Source: Scalindua sp964344685 (GTDB taxonomy: Bacteria > Planctomycetota > Brocadiia > Brocadiales > Scalinduaceae). From it: 64,000 nucleotides of DNA. Each line of letters opens with the position of its first letter. Within the stretch, counting starts at the first letter, position 1. A program made the position numbers and the translations under genes. Below the pieces are notes generated by a model that searched no databases, had not been told where the DNA came from, and worked only from the letters and a program-made list of their open reading frames with translations. Below are positions 8,782 through 18,153 of this stretch, one piece after another. The stretch lies in contig CAYFOK010000011.1 in the NCBI GenBank assembly GCA_964344685.1, positions 51,005-115,004 on the forward strand, in the 5' to 3' direction.

Positions 8782-9957
8782 TTATTCGATAGTTTTATCC
8801 TCGCAAATACTCTTCCTTATACATCTTGAAAGCTCATTTTTGACAGAGTCCTCCACCTTGATAAATGAAATTCCAATATCAAATTGATTAGCACTGAATT
8901 TCTCAACACGGACAACTGTCCCGACTACCAATAACGGCTCATTAGCTATACCAGTAGGTATTTGAAGCTGTACCTGTGCACCTATATCTATAGAATGATT
9001 GCATTTAAAAAGAATCCCTCCCGTACTCAGATCTGCACTTTTTACACCCAGAACACCAATCTTCTCTTTGGAATCGACTTCATTGATTTGAATATCAGTG
9101 ATAAAGTCCACTCTAATGAAACGACGCCTGTTTTCAGAGTAGATCACAATATTATTTTTACCAGCTTCTTTCGCCTTATAAACAGCAATATCAGCATTTG
9201 CTATAAGTTTTTTTGTATCAGTTGCATCTACCGGCAGTGTTGCTATGCCTCCACTGATAGTCAAATCGATTGTCTGGTCATTATACTCAAGTTTTATATT
9301 TTCCACCTTTTCACGGATTCTCTCTCCTACTACGAATGCAGCCGCTTTTCCAGTTTCAGGAAGTACAACTACAATTTCTTCACCTCCGTATCGTGAAGCA
9401 ATATCTATAGTTCTTATTTCTCCCATAACTATCCTGGCAACATGCTCCAGGGCATCATCACCTGCCAAATGCCCATACGTATCATTTACCTTTTTAAAGT
9501 CATCCAGATCAAAAAACAGAACGGATAATTCTTTACCATAGCGATTAGCACGTTCAGTTTCCCGCAAAAATACCTCATCAAAAGTACGCCGAGAATAGAG
9601 GCCTGTAAGGCTGTCGTATCTTAAAGAAAAAAGCGCATCTTCCAGAACACGAATCTCAATGATTATGGGATTCGTCATGGATTTATTGATTGTGCAGAAA
9701 TAGTCACATATTGCTGTTCTTAAATTTACTCCTCTGCCCAGCGATTCACTCATGCTATTTCTATGAGAGACAATCTGCTTCCAATAATCCACTGCCTGAT
9801 CAGGCGCCAAATCAAGATGAGTTAATACACTGAAAATAACCTGATACGCTTCATCCCCCACTCTCTCAATAATATTATTAAGCTCAGAGATAAGCTTTTC
9901 ATCATCTAAAGAATAATCATCCAGGCATTTCAAAATTATTTTTCGAGTAGCCTCCAC
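8782..9957 (-). CDS. Diguanylate cyclase with C-terminal PilZ domain
   Basis: Predicted to make cyclic-di-GMP from two GTP and to bind it. The N-terminal helical region (about 1-110) is unassigned. The GGDEF domain spans about 112-275 with DSLTGLYSRRTF, FFDLDDFKKVND and the active-site loop GGEEI at 191-195, an Ile in place of the usual Phe. The inhibitory site RTID (182-185) sits five residues before the loop, so product inhibition is expected. A PilZ domain follows (about 283-385) with RRRFIRVD and DLSTGGILF. No membrane segment or signal peptide is visible, so the protein is cytoplasmic. It is monocistronic and is the only GGDEF protein in the window, against two HD-GYP proteins. Confidence 0.9.
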   Translation of the reverse strand: MEATRKIILKCLDDYSLDDEKLISELNNIIERVGDEAYQVIFSVLTHLDLAPDQAVDYWKQIVSHRNSMSESLGRGVNLRTAICDYFCTINKSMTNPIIIEIRVLEDALFSLRYDSLTGLYSRRTFDEVFLRETERANRYGKELSVLFFDLDDFKKVNDTYGHLAGDDALEHVARIVMGEIRTIDIASRYGGEEIVVVLPETGKAAAFVVGERIREKVENIKLEYNDQTIDLTISGGIATLPVDATDTKKLIANADIAVYKAKEAGKNNIVIYSENRRRFIRVDFITDIQINEVDSKEKIGVLGVKSADLSTGGILFKCNHSIDIGAQVQLQIPTGIANEPLLVVGTVVRVEKFSANQFDIGISFIKVEDSVKNELSRCIRKSICEDKTIE

Positions 9958-10212
9958 AAACAGTTCTCCATTAACTTATCATTTGGAAAATAAGAAATTA
10001 CCAAACCTTAATAAATTATTCACTTTTTTCGTAACGATCCACTGATTATTAATCAGTAAAAGAGTGCTGTAATTACCAATTCTTAACAGAATCAATAACT
10101 ATACAACGCAGAAAACCGCATATAATCGGTTTATAGTAGGAATGTAGTATATTAAAAGCAAGTGGAAAATGGTTGCTATCAAAAAAACTTCCGGGTATTG
10201 CTCTATTCTCTC

Positions 10213-10782
10213 CTAGTAATCAATTCCTGGTTGCGGTTCAATCTCTTTTCTGTAGGCATGCTTGATTTCATTAACTTCACTTACCGTATCAGCCAATTCG
10301 ATTATTTCTGGATGCGCATCACGTCCGGTTAGTACCAGGTGCATTAGAGGAGGTTTACTTTTAATAATATCAAGAACCTGTTCTAAATCAACTAAACGGA
10401 GTTTGATGGCATTATTTATTTCATCAAGTATAAGAATATCGACCTTACCTGATTCTATTTTCTGGCTGGCAAGCTGAATAGCATACTGAGCATTTTCTCT
10501 ATGCTCATCGTGGGAATAAGGATTTCCCTGTATACCACAGAATCCTTTACCAGTGGATATTAATTCCACTTTGTCTCCCAACTTCTTTATGCCATCCCAC
10601 TCACCGGCATATAGGTCTCCCTTCATAAACTGAATAATAGAGACACTCATTTCGTGGCCGCAAGCCCTGACGGCTATACCAAGGGCGGAAGTAGTTTTGC
10701 CCTTACCATTACCGGTAATGACAACAATAAGTCCCCTTTTCTCTTCGGGAATAAGCCAGGTTATTTCTGGTGGTTTGAACAT
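10213..10782 (-). CDS. cobO: Corrinoid adenosyltransferase
   Basis: ATP:cob(I)alamin/cob(I)yrinic acid a,c-diamide adenosyltransferase of the CobO/BtuR/CobA family, forming the Co-carbon bond of adenosylcobalamin. The P-loop is GNGKGKTT (24-31), followed by ALGIAVRACGH and IIQFMKG. LILDEINNA is the Walker B-like segment and VLTGRDAHPEI a conserved C-terminal block. The 189 residues fit the family. It is followed by a glutamine amidotransferase and thiC on the same strand, with a 66-base gap; whether they share a transcript is open. Confidence 0.93.
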   Translation of the reverse strand: MFKPPEITWLIPEEKRGLIVVITGNGKGKTTSALGIAVRACGHEMSVSIIQFMKGDLYAGEWDGIKKLGDKVELISTGKGFCGIQGNPYSHDEHRENAQYAIQLASQKIESGKVDILILDEINNAIKLRLVDLEQVLDIIKSKPPLMHLVLTGRDAHPEIIELADTVSEVNEIKHAYRKEIEPQPGIDY

Positions 10783-10848
10783 GCCTATCTAGACTTGGAA
10801 ATTGAGGAATTAAGGGATTAGGGAATTAATTCCTTAACTCATTAATTC

Positions 10849-11550
10849 CTAAATTAGCTTAACAAAATTTGTGCAAAACAGTCTTGCCTGCTCCTTGTAG
10901 CTCTTTGATTTTATTTTCGTATCAGCAATAATCTGATCAGGATCTACTATGCCTTTTAAAGAGTCAACCTCTTCTCTATAAGCATCAATCCATTGATAAA
11001 TCATTTCGTCAGTTACTTCAACATGAAACTGCAGGCCATAAATGTTATGCCCCACCCTGAACGCCTGATTTGGACAAAGTTCTGATTCGGCAAGTCTAAC
11101 AGCCCCTTCTGGAATATCAAAAGTATCTCCATGCCACTGAAACACATCAAACTCTCTCTGAAACCCTTCAAACAGCGGATCACTCGAACCGTTCTCAGTC
11201 ACAGATACTTTAAACCAGCCGATCTCCTTTTGAGGGTTTTTCTTTACTAATGCCCCTTTGGCTTTTGCAATCAGTTGAGCACCAAGACAGAAGCCCAGTG
11301 TTGGCAGCCCCTTTTCTATAACCTCTTTCAAAAACCGATCTTCTTGTTTAAGAAAAGTGTACTGATCCTCTTCATACACATTCATAGGCCCCCCGAGCAC
11401 AATAACTGCAGAGGTACCAGAAAGGGAATCTGGCAGTGGTTCTCCATTGAAAACATCTATTACATCATAAGGGATACCATCGTCATTTAAGAAATCACCT
11501 ATTGTACCAGGCCCCTCAATCTCAATATGTTTAATTATCTGTACCTTCAT
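10849..11550 (-). CDS. Class I glutamine amidotransferase domain protein
   Basis: A stand-alone class I glutamine amidotransferase resembling the GMP-synthase-like subgroup. The nucleophile elbow GFCLGAQ holds Cys88, and the catalytic His is in LQFHVE, with the acidic residue two positions on. A GGPMNVYE block precedes. I place the start at ATG 11550 (product begins MKVQIIKH), not at the longer upstream open frame, because residues before it match nothing and run through thiC. The gene overlaps the thiC 3' end by 20 bases, which suggests coupled translation. Substrate unknown. Confidence 0.85.
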   Translation of the reverse strand: MKVQIIKHIEIEGPGTIGDFLNDDGIPYDVIDVFNGEPLPDSLSGTSAVIVLGGPMNVYEEDQYTFLKQEDRFLKEVIEKGLPTLGFCLGAQLIAKAKGALVKKNPQKEIGWFKVSVTENGSSDPLFEGFQREFDVFQWHGDTFDIPEGAVRLAESELCPNQAFRVGHNIYGLQFHVEVTDEMIYQWIDAYREEVDSLKGIVDPDQIIADTKIKSKSYKEQARLFCTNFVKLI

Positions 11551-12814
11551 CAGCCACCTTGAAAACACAAAATTCAGCACACATCGAACAGACATCAGCA
11601 TTCTGTGGTGTGCCTTTCTCTCTGATTTTCCTGGCATGAGCAGGGTCAATACACGTTGAGAACTGTCCTTCCCAGTCACGCTTTCTCCTGAGCTGAGACA
11701 TGGTTTTGTCCCATTCCCAGGCAGATTTTATACCTTTTGCAATATCAGCAGCATGAGCTGCAATACGAACCGCAATGACACCGTCATGCACATCCTGTGG
11801 TTTCGGCAGTCCCAGATGTTCTGTCGGCGTAACGTAACACAGGAAATCTGCTCCAGCGGATGCTGCAATAGCACCTCCTATTGCAGACGTGATATGATCA
11901 TATCCCGGAGCGATATCTGTTACAATCGGCCCGAGAACGTAAAACGGAGCACCTTTGCAAAGCTCCTTCTGTAACTGAATCTGAGACTGTATCTGATTAA
12001 GGGGAACGTGTCCCGGACCCTCTACTATTACCTGTACGTCAGCATCCCATGCCCTCTGTGTAAGCTCCGCCAAAACGTTTAGTTCATAAATCTGAGCCCT
12101 GTCACAAGCATCCACTAAAGCGCCGGGTCTCAATGCATCTCCCAGACTCAAGGTTACATCGTATTCATGTGCAATAGATAAGATCTCGTCAAACTGTTCG
12201 TAAAGCGGGTTCTCTTTCTTATGAAAAGACATCCAGTCTACAAGAAAAGACCCTCCCCTGCTGACAACACCACATACCCTTTTCTGATCAATCAGATGTT
12301 TCAAGACTCCATGTGTCGCGCCGCAATGAACTGTAATATAATCTATCCCATCCTCGCAATGACGCTTTATTGCATTAATCATACTTGAGGCTGTCATATC
12401 TCTTACAGAATGCTTCTGCGTAACTGCATCAACAGCAGCTTCGTAGATAGGCACACTACCTATGGTAATCGAACAGTTTTCCATTATTTTCTGTCTGACT
12501 TCACGAAGATCTCCACCAGTACTGAGATCCATCACAGTGTCTGCCTGTGCTTCTTCAGCAGCTCGTAGTTTTTCCAGCTCCTCTTCCAATCCATGATAGT
12601 CAGCTGACGTACCAATGTTTGCATTGACTTTAGTCCTGAGGTCCTTGCCGATACCACATATTTTATTTATCGAATGCTTCTTATTACATGGTATTACGGC
12701 CTTTCCCTCAGCAATGTTTGACCTTAAAGTTTCTACATCGCAGTCCTCAAGCTGTGCAACCCGCTCCATCTCGGGTGTAATTTTATTTAACCTTGCCTGT
12801 TTTAACTGCGTCAT
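11531..12814 (-). CDS. thiC: Phosphomethylpyrimidine synthase ThiC
   Basis: Non-canonical radical SAM enzyme that converts aminoimidazole ribotide to HMP phosphate in thiamine synthesis. Family blocks visible include VEGPGHVPL, LGPIVTDIAPGYDH and DFLCYVTPTEHLGLP. At 427 residues it is the short form lacking the N-terminal extension of the E. coli enzyme. The C-terminal cluster motif reads CSMCAEFC (Cys409, 412, 416), CX2CX3C, one residue shorter than the CX2CX4C of the long form. The leader lacks a recognisable TPP riboswitch. It overlaps the amidotransferase gene downstream. Confidence 0.94.
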   Translation of the reverse strand: MTQLKQARLNKITPEMERVAQLEDCDVETLRSNIAEGKAVIPCNKKHSINKICGIGKDLRTKVNANIGTSADYHGLEEELEKLRAAEEAQADTVMDLSTGGDLREVRQKIMENCSITIGSVPIYEAAVDAVTQKHSVRDMTASSMINAIKRHCEDGIDYITVHCGATHGVLKHLIDQKRVCGVVSRGGSFLVDWMSFHKKENPLYEQFDEILSIAHEYDVTLSLGDALRPGALVDACDRAQIYELNVLAELTQRAWDADVQVIVEGPGHVPLNQIQSQIQLQKELCKGAPFYVLGPIVTDIAPGYDHITSAIGGAIAASAGADFLCYVTPTEHLGLPKPQDVHDGVIAVRIAAHAADIAKGIKSAWEWDKTMSQLRRKRDWEGQFSTCIDPAHARKIREKGTPQNADVCSMCAEFCVFKVADEGTDN

Positions 12815-12945
12815 TTATATTTCTCCGTTTTCTCTTAAAAAATATTTTATTGCGAAATATCAAGTAGAGTTTTGCAGCCTCCCTTATGGAAGGACTCCAA
12901 CACAAATTAATGGTACTGCACTTGATTTTGAGCAACAAAAATACA

Positions 12946-13668
12946 TTAATATGAAGCCGCAAGTGCATACAAACTCTCAACCTCTTTCTTGCTTAGCAAC
13001 CTGTACTTTCCAACTTTTAGATTATAATGCATTTTCAAAGGCCCGATCTTAACTCGTTTCAGTGAAAGTACCGGATGGTCTATTTTAGCAAGTATACGTC
13101 TTATCTCTCTGTTCTTACCTTCTCTCAGCACTATTTCTATGGCGCTGTATTTGTATCGCCTGGAAATAATTTTAACCCTGGCAGGAGATGCCTTGCCCTC
13201 AGAAATCCAAACACCCCGCCTGAGAACTCTAATAGCCTGATCAGAAACTCTTCCTTTAACTACTGCCAGATATGTTTTCTCAACCCCGTACCTTGGGTGA
13301 GAAAGCAGGTTTGACAGTTCACCATCATTAGTTATTAAAATAAGCCCTTCACTATCTTTATCCAGTCTCCCTACAGTATATACTCTCTGCTCTATGTGTT
13401 TTAACAAATCTATGGCCCTGGGGTCCTTGGAATTTGCAACATTTGTACAGACATAACCTCTGGGTTTATTGAGAAGAAAATAAATCTTCTTCTGCCTTTT
13501 TATAGATTCACCGTCACAACAAACTCTGTTCTTTGACGGGTCTACCATCTGACCCAGCTTCGTCACACGCTTACCATCAATAGATACACGTCCGGATTCT
13601 ATTAAACTTTCACATTTTCGTCTGGATCCCAGACCCGCCTGTGCCAGGAACTTGTGGAGTCTTTCCAT
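12946..13668 (-). CDS. rRNA pseudouridine synthase, RluB/RsuA family
   Basis: Isomerises a uridine in rRNA to pseudouridine. The N-terminal S4 RNA-binding domain (MERLHKFLAQAGLGSRRKCE) is followed by the catalytic domain with Asp103 in GRLDKDSEGL and the KTYLAVVKG and GKNREIRRI blocks. The length of 240 residues fits RluB-like enzymes; RluB, RluE, RluF and RsuA cannot be separated from sequence by eye. The next gene on this strand is thiC after 131 bases. That gap holds a hairpin (CCTTCC-ATAA-GGGAGG on the minus strand) that may end this transcript. Confidence 0.9.
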   Translation of the reverse strand: MERLHKFLAQAGLGSRRKCESLIESGRVSIDGKRVTKLGQMVDPSKNRVCCDGESIKRQKKIYFLLNKPRGYVCTNVANSKDPRAIDLLKHIEQRVYTVGRLDKDSEGLILITNDGELSNLLSHPRYGVEKTYLAVVKGRVSDQAIRVLRRGVWISEGKASPARVKIISRRYKYSAIEIVLREGKNREIRRILAKIDHPVLSLKRVKIGPLKMHYNLKVGKYRLLSKKEVESLYALAASY

Positions 13669-13723
13669 GATATGTTATAAAGAAAATAAAGGAATATTCA
13701 CTCTATTCTGAATTCTAAATGTT

Positions 13724-14047
13724 TTATTGGACCCTGGAACCGGGCCCTACATCTTTTTCTGTGGTAAGCAATACTACATTATCGCCGTCCTTTGCGGCGA
13801 GAAGCATACCCTGACTCTCCACACCTCTTAAAACAGCCGGGGCAAGATTGTTGACGACTACGATTTTCCTGCCTACGAGTTCCTCCATACGGTAATGATT
13901 CTTTATACCTGCCACCAGTTGTTTCTCTCCATCTCCTGCATCAATCTTTAAAACCAGGAGCTTATCTGCATTCGGATGCTCTTCAACGGCTTTTATCACT
14001 GCAACCCTTAAATCTACTTCTGAAAAATCTTGAATACTAATCGTCAT
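13724..14047 (-). CDS. tRNA-binding domain protein (MetRS C-terminal/CsaA-like)
   Basis: A free-standing tRNA-binding OB-fold domain of 107 residues, like the C-terminal extension of methionyl-tRNA synthetase or Trbp111/CsaA. Diagnostic blocks are FSEVDLRVAVI, HPNADKLLVLKIDAG, QLVAGI and the NLAPAVLRGVESQGMLLAA segment. It lacks catalytic synthetase motifs. It probably binds tRNA as a dimer, either as a separate MetRS beta subunit or a chaperone. It lies between truA and the pseudouridine synthase on the same strand, all RNA-related genes. Confidence 0.88.
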   Translation of the reverse strand: MTISIQDFSEVDLRVAVIKAVEEHPNADKLLVLKIDAGDGEKQLVAGIKNHYRMEELVGRKIVVVNNLAPAVLRGVESQGMLLAAKDGDNVVLLTTEKDVGPGSRVQ

Positions 14048-14143
14048 AATTAACCTCTCTACACTGACATATAAGATGCACTTATTAATTGATTTTCGAT
14101 TCTAACAAATGTCTTTCTTGATTATCAAGCTAAAACTATATGC

Positions 14144-14902
14144 TTAATATTTAACCTTTAAAAGGCATAAACCATTTGCAGTAACTGTATCTCCGGCCTT
14201 TGCCCTTTTTCCGGATTTCACTATTTTATTAAATTCTGCTATCGTCATTTTCCCCTTGCCAACCTCAAGCAAAGTCCCAACAATTGACCTGACCATTTTA
14301 TACAAAAACCCGTCTGCCTCTATAGTAATCGTCAAAAAATTGCCCTTCTTTCTAATATCCAGCTTCATTACAGTCCTCACACTACTTAGAACTTCTGATT
14401 TCGATTTAAATGCGCTGAAATCATGTTTACCCATTAAAGACTTTGACGCCTTCTGCATTTTTTCAACATCTAAATACGCACTGTAATGGAGACAATAATT
14501 TCTGCCTATCGCACTTCTGTTCTTACTGTTAAAAATTGTATAACGATAGACCTTGGATTTTGCGCTATATCTGGAATGAAACTTATCAGGAACTCTTTTA
14601 GCAGATTTCACTACAACATCTTTTGGAAGGTAAGTATTTATTGCCTGTACTAAATTATAGTTGGGAATGTCTGATTTCGTTTTAAAATTTGCGACCTGCC
14701 CAACGGCATGAGTACCTGCATCCGTTCGGCCAGAGCCATGAAGAGTTATCTCTTCAACGACAACCCTCTCAATAGCAGTTCTAAGCACTTCATGGACCGT
14801 GATTCCATTCTTCTGCTGCTGCCACCCGGCATAATTTGTACCATCATACTCTATAACAAGTTTTATGTTATTCACGAAAAGGTTCAGCAAGAAGTGAAGC
14901 AC
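14144..14902 (-). CDS. truA: tRNA pseudouridine(38-40) synthase
   Basis: Makes pseudouridine at positions 38-40 of the tRNA anticodon arm. The catalytic Asp61 lies in GSGRTDAGTHA. VIEYDGTNYAGWQ at the N-terminus and the C-terminal FLYKMVRSIVGTLLEVG are conserved TruA blocks. The length of 252 residues is normal. The start is uncertain: GTG at 14902 and GTG at 14875 are both possible, neither with a strong ribosome site. A structured RNA element lies about 80 bases upstream (14984-15071). Confidence 0.92.
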   Translation of the reverse strand: MLHFLLNLFVNNIKLVIEYDGTNYAGWQQQKNGITVHEVLRTAIERVVVEEITLHGSGRTDAGTHAVGQVANFKTKSDIPNYNLVQAINTYLPKDVVVKSAKRVPDKFHSRYSAKSKVYRYTIFNSKNRSAIGRNYCLHYSAYLDVEKMQKASKSLMGKHDFSAFKSKSEVLSSVRTVMKLDIRKKGNFLTITIEADGFLYKMVRSIVGTLLEVGKGKMTIAEFNKIVKSGKRAKAGDTVTANGLCLLKVKY

Positions 14903-14983
14903 CGTTCATTAAAATAGATAAAACAGTGCCGGCTAAAGAATGAGTAAAGAGTTGGAAATATACAGCTTACTGTCAAGAAAACT

Positions 14984-15071
14984 AAAAAGGGGCGTTTGGT
15001 GGCGAAGCTACCCAGATAAGCCCAAAACTGGGTAAATTACTGTCAAGGCTTTTCCCCGACACCAGCACCCC
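14984..15071 (-). ncRNA. Compact pseudoknotted RNA with terminator-like end
   Basis: On the minus strand GGGGTGCTGGTG (15071-15060) pairs with CACCAAACGCCCC (15001-14989) and is followed directly by TTTTT (14988-14984), like a Rho-independent terminator. Inside, ACCCAG and CTGGGT (15033-15010) make a hairpin whose loop GGCTT (15022-15018) can pair with AAGCC (15051-15047), a pseudoknot. It precedes truA, so it may be a leader element (riboswitch or attenuator) or a small RNA with its own end. It does not match any riboswitch consensus I know. Confidence 0.45.
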
Positions 15072-15236
15072 GTTTATATTGGAAATCAATGTTAACTTTC
15101 GAAATAATTTACCTGCACAAGCTTGCAGTTACTCAAGAAGTAATATTCTATTTTCTGCTTTATTGTTTGTCAACCATGAAAATAGACTTAGATAAATCTG
15201 CACCTCAGCCTTAAATTTGCTTAAATCCGTCCACTC

Positions 15237-15265
15237 TTGAACAATCCGTATTTTTTTGCTATAAC
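15237..15265 (+). promoter_or_regulatory. Sigma-70-like promoter
   Basis: TTGAAC (15237-15242), 17-base spacer, TATAAC (15260-15265). It points to the coiled-coil/TPR gene starting at 15452 and implies a leader of about 180 bases. Confidence 0.5.
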
Positions 15266-15451
15266 ACCTGGAATCGCACAACTCACTTTAATGCCTTACA
15301 TGGGTGGCCAAACAATCTTCAGGGCATGTTAAATACTTATTTTTTAAAGTGCCTGATATGATTGGCAGATAGTTTAATATAATAATAAGCGCATACGGCA
15401 AACGCAAATGAGTGAGAAGAAACCGGTATGAAAGAAAAGGGATTGTAGCTC

Positions 15452-17605
15452 ATGGTAGAAAAAAAAGGTGATCCCAAAAAGAGATTAAAGGAGGGACTTT
15501 TTTCAGTGTTTGGCTACAGCAAGAATAAAAACTACGCAAAAGATACTGAATCGGTAAATATTGAACATCAGTCCAACATGAAATCCCCAGAACATATCAC
15601 AAAAGACTTTGCAGAAAAGCTTATACGGGAAAAAGTTGAAAGCGCTATTAAAGCATATCATTCTGACATCAAAGGTAAAATAGCGGAAATAATAACTAAA
15701 CTACCTGATAAGTTTAATAAAAAAATAGAAAACGCCATTAGTGAATCACGCTCTGACACAGAAGGTAAAATAGAAGAGACTTCAATTAACCAATCTAATG
15801 AGTTTGATAAGAAAATATCTGATGCCATCAATGAATCACGCTCTGACACAGAAGGCAAAATAGAAGAGACTTCAATTAACCAATCTAATGAGTTTGATAA
15901 GAAAATATCTGATGCCATCAATGAATCACGTTCCGACACAGAAGGAAAAATAGAAGATGCCATTAGTGTGCTACGCGCTGACATGGAAAGCAAGATAGAA
16001 GATAGCACAACTAGACTATCTAATGAGCTTGATAAAAAGATATCAGATACCTTTAACACATCACATTCTGACACAAAAGGTGAAATAGATGATGCTGTTA
16101 ATGTGTTACGCGCTGACATGGAAAGCAAGATAGAAGATAGCACAACTAAACTATCTAATGAGCTTGAAGAGAAAATTAGGTCACAAAGTGATGAAATTTC
16201 ATCTAATTTACGGGATGAGTACAGGAAACAGACAGAGGAGTTGCTGAATACGGCGAAGTCAACAACGCTGGCAAAGCGCATATACGTTATAGGCATTGGT
16301 TCGGCTTTTGTTGTTATTATAATTCTTCTTTCATTGATTGGCTACAGCAGAATTAAAAGTACCGCAAATGATACAATAATGTCAGCTATTGAAAGTCAAG
16401 CCAGGCTGGAGGACACAAAATATATAAAAAGAGATTTTGCCGAATCACTTATCAGCGAAAAGGTAGAAAGCACCATTAACGAGTTACAGAATAAATTAGA
16501 TGCCGGGTTGGAAGAGAAAACAGATAAATTATTTGGTCAATTAGAAGAAAATATAAAGCTGAAAAACATTGAGATTCTATCCAAACTACAAGATGAGTAT
16601 AGAAAGAAGAGAGAGGAATCAATAGATAAATTACTTGCCACTTCTGACAAAAAGCCAAACATGACAGCTAAAGACATACAGGTTCAAGGCACTCCGGATA
16701 AAACTCTTGGTAACCTTCTGGAATACAACGATGTTATCAACAAAAAGAAGAGAGAGAGAGAATATATCTTTGAAGAGAGGCACAAGGAAGGTTTTAGCGA
16801 ACCTTCAAACAAGAATGATCCACCTGAAGTTGCATATTTAAGTGATGCAATTAGATTAAACCCGAATAATCAAGGTGCCTATCGCGACAGAGGGGATGCT
16901 TACTATAGTCTCAAGCAGTATAAGAAAGCTATTGCAGACTACAACAAGGCGATTGAATTAGACCCTGAAAATGTAATCGCTTACGGCAGAAGAGGAGATG
17001 CTTATGGTAGACTTAAACAGTATAAAGCCGCAATTAAAGACTATGATAAGGCAGTTTCCCTTGATCCGGCTTACGCTCCTGTATACAACAACAGAGCAAA
17101 CCTTCTCTATACTATCAGGCAATATGAGAAAGCAATTGAAGACTATAGCAAAACGATTGAGTTAGATCCTGAAAATGATACTGTTTACAGTAACAGAGGG
17201 CTTGCTTATAGTGGACTTGAGCAGTATGAAAAAGCAATAGAAGATTATAAGAGAGCAATCGAGTTAGCCCCGGAAGATGCTTATAATTACGTATACCTTT
17301 CAAAAATTAATATCTTTACAGGTAATTACGATAGAGCACTAGCTGTTATTACAAAGGCGTCATCTATACCAGCCAAAAAAGAATTAAAGGCATTAGCCCT
17401 TTACATAGAATGTATTGTTGAAAAACTCCTTGGCCTGGATACATCTCTATCTGAAAGAAAGTTCAGCAAAATCATTAAAGAAGATTTTACTATCTGGTGG
17501 GACTTTATCAAATTAGATTCATGGCTAGAAAATGCTGACATCGACGATGAAACAAAAGCGTTTATCAAAGCAAAGTCTAGAATGCTTAGAACGCATCTGA
17601 AATAG
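15452..17605 (+). CDS. Repetitive coiled-coil membrane protein with TPR domain
   Basis: A 717-residue protein of unknown function. Residues about 50-270 are a charged coiled coil built from near-identical repeats (ESRSDTEGKIEETSINQSNE and variants such as LRADMESKIED). One hydrophobic segment (about 277-298, IGIGSAFVVIIILLSLIGY) should span the membrane. A second coiled coil (about 315-400) follows, then four to five TPR units (about 460-615) with patterns such as AYRDRGDAYYSLKQYKKAIADY. The fold suggests a membrane-anchored scaffold whose coiled coil and TPR end lie on opposite sides. Two 90-bp units are almost identical in DNA. Monocistronic. Confidence 0.8.
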   Translation: MVEKKGDPKKRLKEGLFSVFGYSKNKNYAKDTESVNIEHQSNMKSPEHITKDFAEKLIREKVESAIKAYHSDIKGKIAEIITKLPDKFNKKIENAISESRSDTEGKIEETSINQSNEFDKKISDAINESRSDTEGKIEETSINQSNEFDKKISDAINESRSDTEGKIEDAISVLRADMESKIEDSTTRLSNELDKKISDTFNTSHSDTKGEIDDAVNVLRADMESKIEDSTTKLSNELEEKIRSQSDEISSNLRDEYRKQTEELLNTAKSTTLAKRIYVIGIGSAFVVIIILLSLIGYSRIKSTANDTIMSAIESQARLEDTKYIKRDFAESLISEKVESTINELQNKLDAGLEEKTDKLFGQLEENIKLKNIEILSKLQDEYRKKREESIDKLLATSDKKPNMTAKDIQVQGTPDKTLGNLLEYNDVINKKKREREYIFEERHKEGFSEPSNKNDPPEVAYLSDAIRLNPNNQGAYRDRGDAYYSLKQYKKAIADYNKAIELDPENVIAYGRRGDAYGRLKQYKAAIKDYDKAVSLDPAYAPVYNNRANLLYTIRQYEKAIEDYSKTIELDPENDTVYSNRGLAYSGLEQYEKAIEDYKRAIELAPEDAYNYVYLSKINIFTGNYDRALAVITKASSIPAKKELKALALYIECIVEKLLGLDTSLSERKFSKIIKEDFTIWWDFIKLDSWLENADIDDETKAFIKAKSRMLRTHLK
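15751..15930 (+). repeat. 90-bp in-frame tandem repeat
   Basis: Two 90-bp units (15751-15840 and 15841-15930) differ at one base (GGT versus GGC). They encode 30-residue coiled-coil repeats. More diverged related units follow to about 16170. Such near-identity points to recent duplication or copy-number change. Confidence 0.9.
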
Positions 17606-17653
17606 CAGGCATTACTCATTTCCCTCAAATACTATTCCATAATCACTACAGAA

Positions 17654-17905
17654 CTAATTACATAAGTGCTCTTTCTCGTACCGGTGAAGAAAGTTTGAAT
17701 AGTTTGAGAAATGATAATAGGCTTTTTTATTCAGCAGGGAAAACCTGATCTGGATTTTACCATTCTTAGATATATTGTCTGACAGCAACAGTTTAAGCCC
17801 TGCAATAATTGGATTATCCGGATCGTTGTTCTCCAGATACTCAATGCGTTTCGTAATCGTACTGATAAGTGTTGAAGTAACCTCTTTATCCATATCAATA
17901 CCCAT
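17654..17905 (-). CDS. Small hypothetical protein
   Basis: An 83-residue protein that I cannot assign. It is mixed helical with MDKEVTSTLISTITKRIEYLEN near the start and a basic, aromatic C-terminus (KKAYYHFSNYSNFLHRYEKE). The start could be ATG 17905 or, with AGGATGG at better spacing, ATG 17893. It is convergent with the TPR gene. Codon composition resembles neighbours, so it is probably real, but evidence is thin. Confidence 0.45.
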   Translation of the reverse strand: MGIDMDKEVTSTLISTITKRIEYLENNDPDNPIIAGLKLLLSDNISKNGKIQIRFSLLNKKAYYHFSNYSNFLHRYEKEHLCN

Positions 17906-18153
17906 CCTGATTTATGAGCTGACTCTCTTAAAACTAATAAGTATTTTCAGTACAGTTTTATGCCGGTTTATCTATACTTAATTATCGGTACTCTTGTTAC
18001 TGTTCTTTAGAAAATTTCTGTAATTATACACTGTAAATTGTTTTAGTTGATATCTTAAAAAAATGGAATAAACGCGTAGAAAATGTTACAAGTTTAAACC
18101 GTTTGCTATAATGGCATTTGACGTTACATCTTTATCTGACAGGAAATAGAAGA

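Noticed and set aside
12815..12945. TPP riboswitch before thiC
   Set aside because: I looked for the CTGAGA and ACCC.GAACCTGAT blocks on the minus strand and did not find them.
14984..15071. c-di-GMP type I riboswitch
   Set aside because: The GCGAAGCTACC segment on the plus strand recalls GEMM motifs, but the required CACGCACAGGGCAAACC-like block is missing.
15658..16296. 212-residue minus-strand frame opposite the TPR gene
   Set aside because: It mirrors the repeats of the coiled-coil gene; the sense strand has a promoter and recognisable domains.
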